This document shows, in pieces, positions 32,669-36,545 of a DNA stretch of 36,545 bases. The translations under genes were made by a program, and so were the position numbers. The stretch covers positions 1-36,545 of the forward strand of contig WOZO01000002.1 of the NCBI GenBank assembly GCA_011620315.1, written 5' to 3'. The notes under the pieces were generated by a model. That model had not been told where the DNA came from. It saw only the letters and a list, made by a program, of their open reading frames with translations, and did no database searches. Each line of letters begins with the position of its first letter. Positions within the stretch are counted from its first letter, which is position 1. The stretch comes from Sideroxydans sp. (GTDB taxonomy: Bacteria; Pseudomonadota; Gammaproteobacteria; Burkholderiales; Gallionellaceae).

Positions 32669-33364
32669 ATGATTTTGCTATTGCAAGAAGACACGCTCTT
32701 CCCTCCGGTCACACAAGCGCTCAGGCAACCGAACGGACTGCTCGCCGCCGGTGGCGTCCTGTCGCCCGCGCGATTGCTGGATGCCTACCGGCACGGCATC
32801 TTCCCCTGGTTCGGCGAAGGCGATCCCATCCTGTGGTGGAGCCCCGATCCGCGCATGGTTCTGTTCCCGCACGAATTCAAACTCTCGCATTCACTGCGCA
32901 AGACTTTGCGCCGTGGCGCATACCAACTGCGCACCGACACGGCCTTCGAACAAGTGATGCGCGCCTGCGCCGCGCCGCGCGAGGGGCAGGACGGCACCTG
33001 GATACAGGAAGAGATGGTACAGGCATATTGCGAATTGCATCGCTTGGGCTATGCACATTCTGTTGAGACCTGGATGGATGACGAACTGGTCGGCGGCCTG
33101 TACGGCATGAGTATCGGCAAGATGTTCTACGGCGAATCGATGTTCAGCCGTCGCACGGATGCTTCCAAGATCGCACTGGCGCATCTGTGCGCGCAATTGC
33201 GGCGCTGGGACTTCGGCATGATCGACTGCCAGATGAACACACCACACCTCGCGTCGCTCGGCGCGCGCGAGATACCACGCCAGCCTTTCATCACCGAGTT
33301 AACGCGGCTGGCCGCATCTCATGCACCGCCCGCCCGATGGCAATTCGAGGTTGCGAACTGGTAA
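32669..33364 (+). CDS. aat: Leucyl/phenylalanyl-tRNA--protein transferase
   Basis: Aat adds Leu or Phe to proteins with N-terminal Lys or Arg, marking them for ClpS/ClpAP degradation. Family blocks are [40 protein letters not shown] and [15 protein letters not shown], then [17 protein letters not shown]. The in-frame ATG at 32651 precedes the family start; [13 protein letters not shown] at 32669 fits better (231 aa), although neither has a clear ribosome binding site. It is divergent from the PilZ-like gene. Confidence 0.93.
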   Translation: MILLLQEDTLFPPVTQALRQPNGLLAAGGVLSPARLLDAYRHGIFPWFGEGDPILWWSPDPRMVLFPHEFKLSHSLRKTLRRGAYQLRTDTAFEQVMRACAAPREGQDGTWIQEEMVQAYCELHRLGYAHSVETWMDDELVGGLYGMSIGKMFYGESMFSRRTDASKIALAHLCAQLRRWDFGMIDCQMNTPHLASLGAREIPRQPFITELTRLAASHAPPARWQFEVANW

Positions 33365-33365
33365 A

Positions 33366-34226
33366 TCAGACTGTGCTGGACACCACGCAGTTGCGGCCCT
33401 TGCGTTTGGCTTCATACATCGCGTCGTCGGCTCGGGCGTAGATGCTTTCCTGGGTGTCGCCTTCCCTGAAGTTGGCGATACCGACACTGACGGTAACATT
33501 CCCCACCACCGGAAAAGAGCGGTCCGCCACCACCTTGCGCAATTTCTCTGCCAGCGGTCCAATATCCTCGCCGCCCGCCACGTTCGCCAGCAGGCAGAAC
33601 TCCTCGCCGCCGACACGGAACAACTGATCTGCGCTGCGCACCGCGCCTCTTATACGTTCGCATACACTGCGCAACACCTCATCGCCCACCTGATGACCAT
33701 AGGTGTCGTTGATACTTTTGAAGTGATCGACATCGATCATCAGCAAGGCGAAACGATGATCATGGCGCGTGGCATTGGATACGGCGCGGTCCAGCACCTC
33801 GTGGAACTTGCGCCGGTTGTATGTGCCGGTCAAGGGATCGGCCACCACCAGATGCTCCAACTCCGACTTTAGCTTTTCCAGTTGCGCATTGCTCTCGCGT
33901 AACGCATGCCCAGCCCGCTCGGCACGATCCAGCATGACGGCGGCATACAGCCCGAACACGACAACCAGCACGGACACCAGTATCCGCATATACAGCTCGA
34001 CCGGCTCCATCTCGAACAGGCCGTGATGGAAGGCCTCACCCAGACCGAACAGGTAGACGTCTATGATCGTATCCAGCAGCCAGAACAGCGGCACTATCAG
34101 CACGCCGGCCCAAGCGACCCGTCGCGAGTCCCGGCTCAGATGGGTCAGCGCCCCGAACCACAGACACAGGATGCAGAACCTTCGCTGTCGCTGCCTTTGT
34201 GCAGGCTCATTACCATCCTGTCGCAT
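33366..34226 (-). CDS. Membrane diguanylate cyclase (GGDEF)
   Basis: This enzyme makes cyclic di-GMP from two GTP. Two transmembrane helices (about residues 37-60 and 78-99) form a small N-terminal sensor region, followed by a short coiled coil (ESNAQLEKLKSELEHL) and a GGDEF domain from 129. The active site is GGEEF at 206-210, and an RxxD I-site (RSAD, 197-200) sits five residues before it, so product inhibition is likely. DPLTGTYNRRKF and DVDHFKSINDTYGH are canonical. It is convergent with aat (stops 1 bp apart) and divergent from bpt. Confidence 0.94.
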   Translation of the reverse strand: MRQDGNEPAQRQRQRRFCILCLWFGALTHLSRDSRRVAWAGVLIVPLFWLLDTIIDVYLFGLGEAFHHGLFEMEPVELYMRILVSVLVVVFGLYAAVMLDRAERAGHALRESNAQLEKLKSELEHLVVADPLTGTYNRRKFHEVLDRAVSNATRHDHRFALLMIDVDHFKSINDTYGHQVGDEVLRSVCERIRGAVRSADQLFRVGGEEFCLLANVAGGEDIGPLAEKLRKVVADRSFPVVGNVTVSVGIANFREGDTQESIYARADDAMYEAKRKGRNCVVSSTV

Positions 34227-34364
34227 ACTTGTACTCGATATTGATATTTTTCAGAAACGTAACACGCCAGCCTGCGAGCTGCAAACCTCCGCAAAATCGG
34301 GCTTACCGTCGCAAGCGCGGAATTGGTACACTTGCACACCGCTCGCGCCAACACCGTATCCCGC

Positions 34365-35102
34365 ATGAGTCTGCTCAACGACATCCCGCTCTCTTCCATC
34401 CAGCTCTATCTGACTGCGCCCTATCCGTGCAGTTATCTGGACGGACTGGAAGCGCGCTCACAGGTCGCCACGCCGTCCTTTCTCATCAACGCGCAGGTCT
34501 ATTCCGAGCTGGTGCGGCAGGGCTTTCGCCGCAGCGGCACATTCACCTACCGGCCGCGTTGCGACATCTGTCGCCAGTGCGTGCCGGTGCGCGTCGCGAT
34601 GGATGCATTCGCAGCGACACGCTCGCAGCGCCGCAGCTGGAAGAAACACGGCGACCTGCATGTCGAGTTGCTGCCGCTGGAGGACAAGCCGGAATATTTC
34701 GAGTTGTACCGGCGCTACCAGCAGGCGCGCCATGCAGATGGCAGCATGGCGGATGACGATCCCGAGCAGTACCGCAACTTTCTGCTGCAAAGCCATGTAG
34801 ACAGTATGCTGGTGGCGTTCCGCGAAAACGGCGTGCTGCGCATGGTCAGCATCGTGGATGTACTGAAAGACGGTCTGTCCGCGGTGTACACCTTCTACGA
34901 TCCGGATGTGCCCGGTGCCAGCTTCGGCACTTACAACGTGCTGTGGCAGATCGAGCTGTGCCGCAAACTGGAACTGCCTTATCTCTATCTGGGCTACTGG
35001 ATCGCCGCCTCGCGCAAGATGGCATACAAAGCCTCCTTCCAACCCCTGCAAGGTCTGCGTGACGGACACTGGCATCTACTGGAAACTGAAAACCGCACAT
35101 GA
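34365..35102 (+). CDS. bpt: Aspartate/glutamate leucyltransferase (Bpt-type arginyltransferase homologue)
   Basis: Bpt transfers Leu to proteins with N-terminal Asp or Glu, feeding ClpS-dependent degradation. The track start (TTG at 34323) is unlikely; the ATG at 34365 begins [17 protein letters not shown] (245 aa). The N-terminal ATE domain has [17 protein letters not shown] and the Cys cluster RCDICRQC; the C-terminal ATE domain has [17 protein letters not shown] and YLYLGYWI and [13 protein letters not shown]. It overlaps the next membrane protein gene by 4 bp (ATGA). Confidence 0.93.
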   Translation: MSLLNDIPLSSIQLYLTAPYPCSYLDGLEARSQVATPSFLINAQVYSELVRQGFRRSGTFTYRPRCDICRQCVPVRVAMDAFAATRSQRRSWKKHGDLHVELLPLEDKPEYFELYRRYQQARHADGSMADDDPEQYRNFLLQSHVDSMLVAFRENGVLRMVSIVDVLKDGLSAVYTFYDPDVPGASFGTYNVLWQIELCRKLELPYLYLGYWIAASRKMAYKASFQPLQGLRDGHWHLLETENRT

Positions 35103-35980
35103 TCATCCGACTGGCACTGTTCCCATTCCTGATACTGGCCCTGCCCTTTGCCGGGCATTGGCTGGCAGACAACGAGACCGCATGGGCTTACAACGAACTC
35201 AATACCCAATCCCTTACGCCGATACTGGCCGCGCTTGCTACGCTGCTAGCGCTATTGATCGCGGTCGAGTTCGGCGGCAACCGCCAGCGCTCTTTGCTCA
35301 AACTGCAGCGCAGCTATTTCCTGGCACTGAGTGGCGCGGGGGCCGTGTGCGGATGGCTGCTGCTTTACCTGAATCAATACGCCGAAAGCTGGCTGGTGCC
35401 CGGCGCGCTGGATGTCACCGGCATGCTGGCACTGACCCTGTTGTTCGCGCTCTTGCTGCCGACCGTGCTCGGCTTGCGCACCCTGCTCGCCGGCGTGCCC
35501 GGCATACTGCAACGGCTGGCGCGCTTGCCTGCACTGCCCGCTCTTGCCGGCAGCCATGCCGTCAACGTGCTGGTGCCGCTCGCCCTGCTGGGACTGCTAG
35601 GCGGCGCGGCATGGCCGGATACACTTTTCTGGCTGCTGTGGGCTTCCCCCTTGTTGCTGCTGGTCGGCTTGCAGCTGATGTGGCATGAGCGCAGCATCTT
35701 CGCCGAACTGGCGACCGGTGACTGGGGGCGTGTGCTGTGTGCCGCGCTGTCCGGCCTGCTGGTGTGCAACGTCGCCGTGCTGGCGTTCCGTCTCGGCGGC
35801 GGCACGCTAATCGTGCAACTGCCCAACGCCGCCTTCGCGCAACTCGGCTACGCCCTGTTCGGCCTGCTCAGCCTGCAACTGGGCGATGTGATCGCCGAAT
35901 TCTGGCGCGGCAAGACGCGCGGCGAAGTATTCAAACGCAAATCCTTTCCCATTCCAGTCGTTACCAAGAAAGAGCAGTGA
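35099..35980 (+). CDS. Hypothetical polytopic membrane protein
   Basis: I do not recognise the family. The 293-aa protein is very rich in Leu and Ala, with about seven or eight hydrophobic helices (for example [63 protein letters not shown]). It ends in a basic cytosolic tail ([14 protein letters not shown]). It is coupled to bpt by ATGA and to pyrD by TGATG, so the three genes form an operon. A transport or envelope role is possible but unsupported by motifs. Confidence 0.7.
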   Translation: MIIRLALFPFLILALPFAGHWLADNETAWAYNELNTQSLTPILAALATLLALLIAVEFGGNRQRSLLKLQRSYFLALSGAGAVCGWLLLYLNQYAESWLVPGALDVTGMLALTLLFALLLPTVLGLRTLLAGVPGILQRLARLPALPALAGSHAVNVLVPLALLGLLGGAAWPDTLFWLLWASPLLLLVGLQLMWHERSIFAELATGDWGRVLCAALSGLLVCNVAVLAFRLGGGTLIVQLPNAAFAQLGYALFGLLSLQLGDVIAEFWRGKTRGEVFKRKSFPIPVVTKKEQ

Positions 35981-36545
35981 TGTCATTTTTCCAGTTGTTC
36001 CGCCCCGCCCTGTTCGCGCTCGATGCCGAGACCGCGCACCACGCCACCCTCGACGGCCTGAAGACCGCGCAATGCCTGGGCCTCACCTCGATGATGTTCA
36101 AGCGCCCGGCGGATGATCCGCGCACCGTGATGGGGCTGACCTTCCCCAATCCGGTCGGACTGGCCGCAGGTCTGGACAAGAACGGCGAAGTGATCGACGC
36201 GCTGGCCGCGTTCGGCTTCGGCTTCATCGAGATCGGCACCGTCACCCCGCGCGCCCAGCCCGGCAATCCCAAACCGCGCATGTTCCGCATCCCCGAAGCG
36301 CAGGGCGTGATCAACCGCATGGGCTTCAATAACGGCGGCGTGGATGCGCTGATCGAGAACGTGAAGCGCGCGAAATTCAAAGGCATCCTCGGCATCAACA
36401 TCGGCAAGAACGCCGACACCCCCATCGAAAAGGCAGCAGACGATTACCTGATCGGCCTGCGCAAGGTGTACCCAAACGCCAGCTACGTCGCGATCAACAT
36501 CTCCTCGCCCAACACCAAGAACCTGCGCCAGTTGCAGGGCAGCGA
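35980..36545 (+). CDS. pyrD: Dihydroorotate dehydrogenase (quinone), partial
   Basis: PyrD oxidises dihydroorotate to orotate in pyrimidine synthesis, passing electrons to quinone (class 2). The visible 188 codons include the N-terminal helical membrane-binding region ([19 protein letters not shown]), [39 protein letters not shown]-type FMN sites, RMGFNNGG and [15 protein letters not shown]. The gene continues past the window edge. Its ATG overlaps the preceding stop. Confidence 0.96.
   Translation, partial: MSFFQLFRPALFALDAETAHHATLDGLKTAQCLGLTSMMFKRPADDPRTVMGLTFPNPVGLAAGLDKNGEVIDALAAFGFGFIEIGTVTPRAQPGNPKPRMFRIPEAQGVINRMGFNNGGVDALIENVKRAKFKGILGINIGKNADTPIEKAADDYLIGLRKVYPNASYVAINISSPNTKNLRQLQGS

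Overview
The window reads as a piece of a betaproteobacterial chromosome. The gene neighbourhoods (birA-coaX-SPOR, nrdR-ribD-ribE-ribBA-ribH-nusB-thiL-pgpA, aat with bpt, pmbA beside darP) and protein styles fit Nitrosomonadales/Gallionellaceae-like bacteria. That placement is inference from recognised families, not a database result.

Layout. (1) 1-1954 is the end of an integrated element: a partial gene resembling an HNH-type restriction endonuclease, then a P4-type tyrosine integrase, abutting the 3' end of an elongator tRNA-Met gene (1955-2031) that is the likely attachment site. (2) 2104-9843 is a core minus-strand gene string: malate:quinone oxidoreductase, malic enzyme MaeB, a small coiled-coil protein, a patatin-like lipase, BirA, CoaX and a SPOR protein. 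(3) 9922-16030 is an accessory islet, all minus strand: a HigBA-type toxin-antitoxin pair, a PF10127-like nucleotidyltransferase, a ParE-type toxin-antitoxin pair, two tiny ORFs and an MmeI-like (type IIL) restriction-modification gene broken by a one-base frameshift. Dispersed palindromic repeats lie between and inside these genes. (4) 16055-28104 is a tightly packed core minus-strand series: glyA, nrdR, the riboflavin genes, nusB, thiL, pgpA, a secreted thermonuclease and hrpA, mostly with ATGA overlaps. (5) 28210-36545 is core: pmbA/tldE, darP, a carboxylesterase, a PilZ-like protein, the N-degron transferases aat and bpt flanking a diguanylate cyclase, a polytopic membrane protein and the start of pyrD.

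The most unusual object is in hrpA. The helicase is interrupted in frame, just after its SAT motif, by about 193 codons that encode a DUF559 (Vsr/PD-(D/E)XK-like) nuclease domain. The insert is bracketed by copies of a GC-rich palindromic repeat of about 35 bp. The same repeat is also inserted in frame, without the nuclease, elsewhere in hrpA and in the restriction-modification gene. One flanking copy has itself been split by a second, 54-nt, frame-preserving palindromic insert. This suggests a family of protein-coding-tolerant palindromic mobile elements, with DUF559 as a possible mobilising nuclease.

Functionally the core genes cover malate oxidation, biotin and CoA cofactor supply, riboflavin and thiamine biosynthesis, one-carbon metabolism, N-end-rule tagging and c-di-GMP signalling. 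The accessory genes look like mobile or defence functions.
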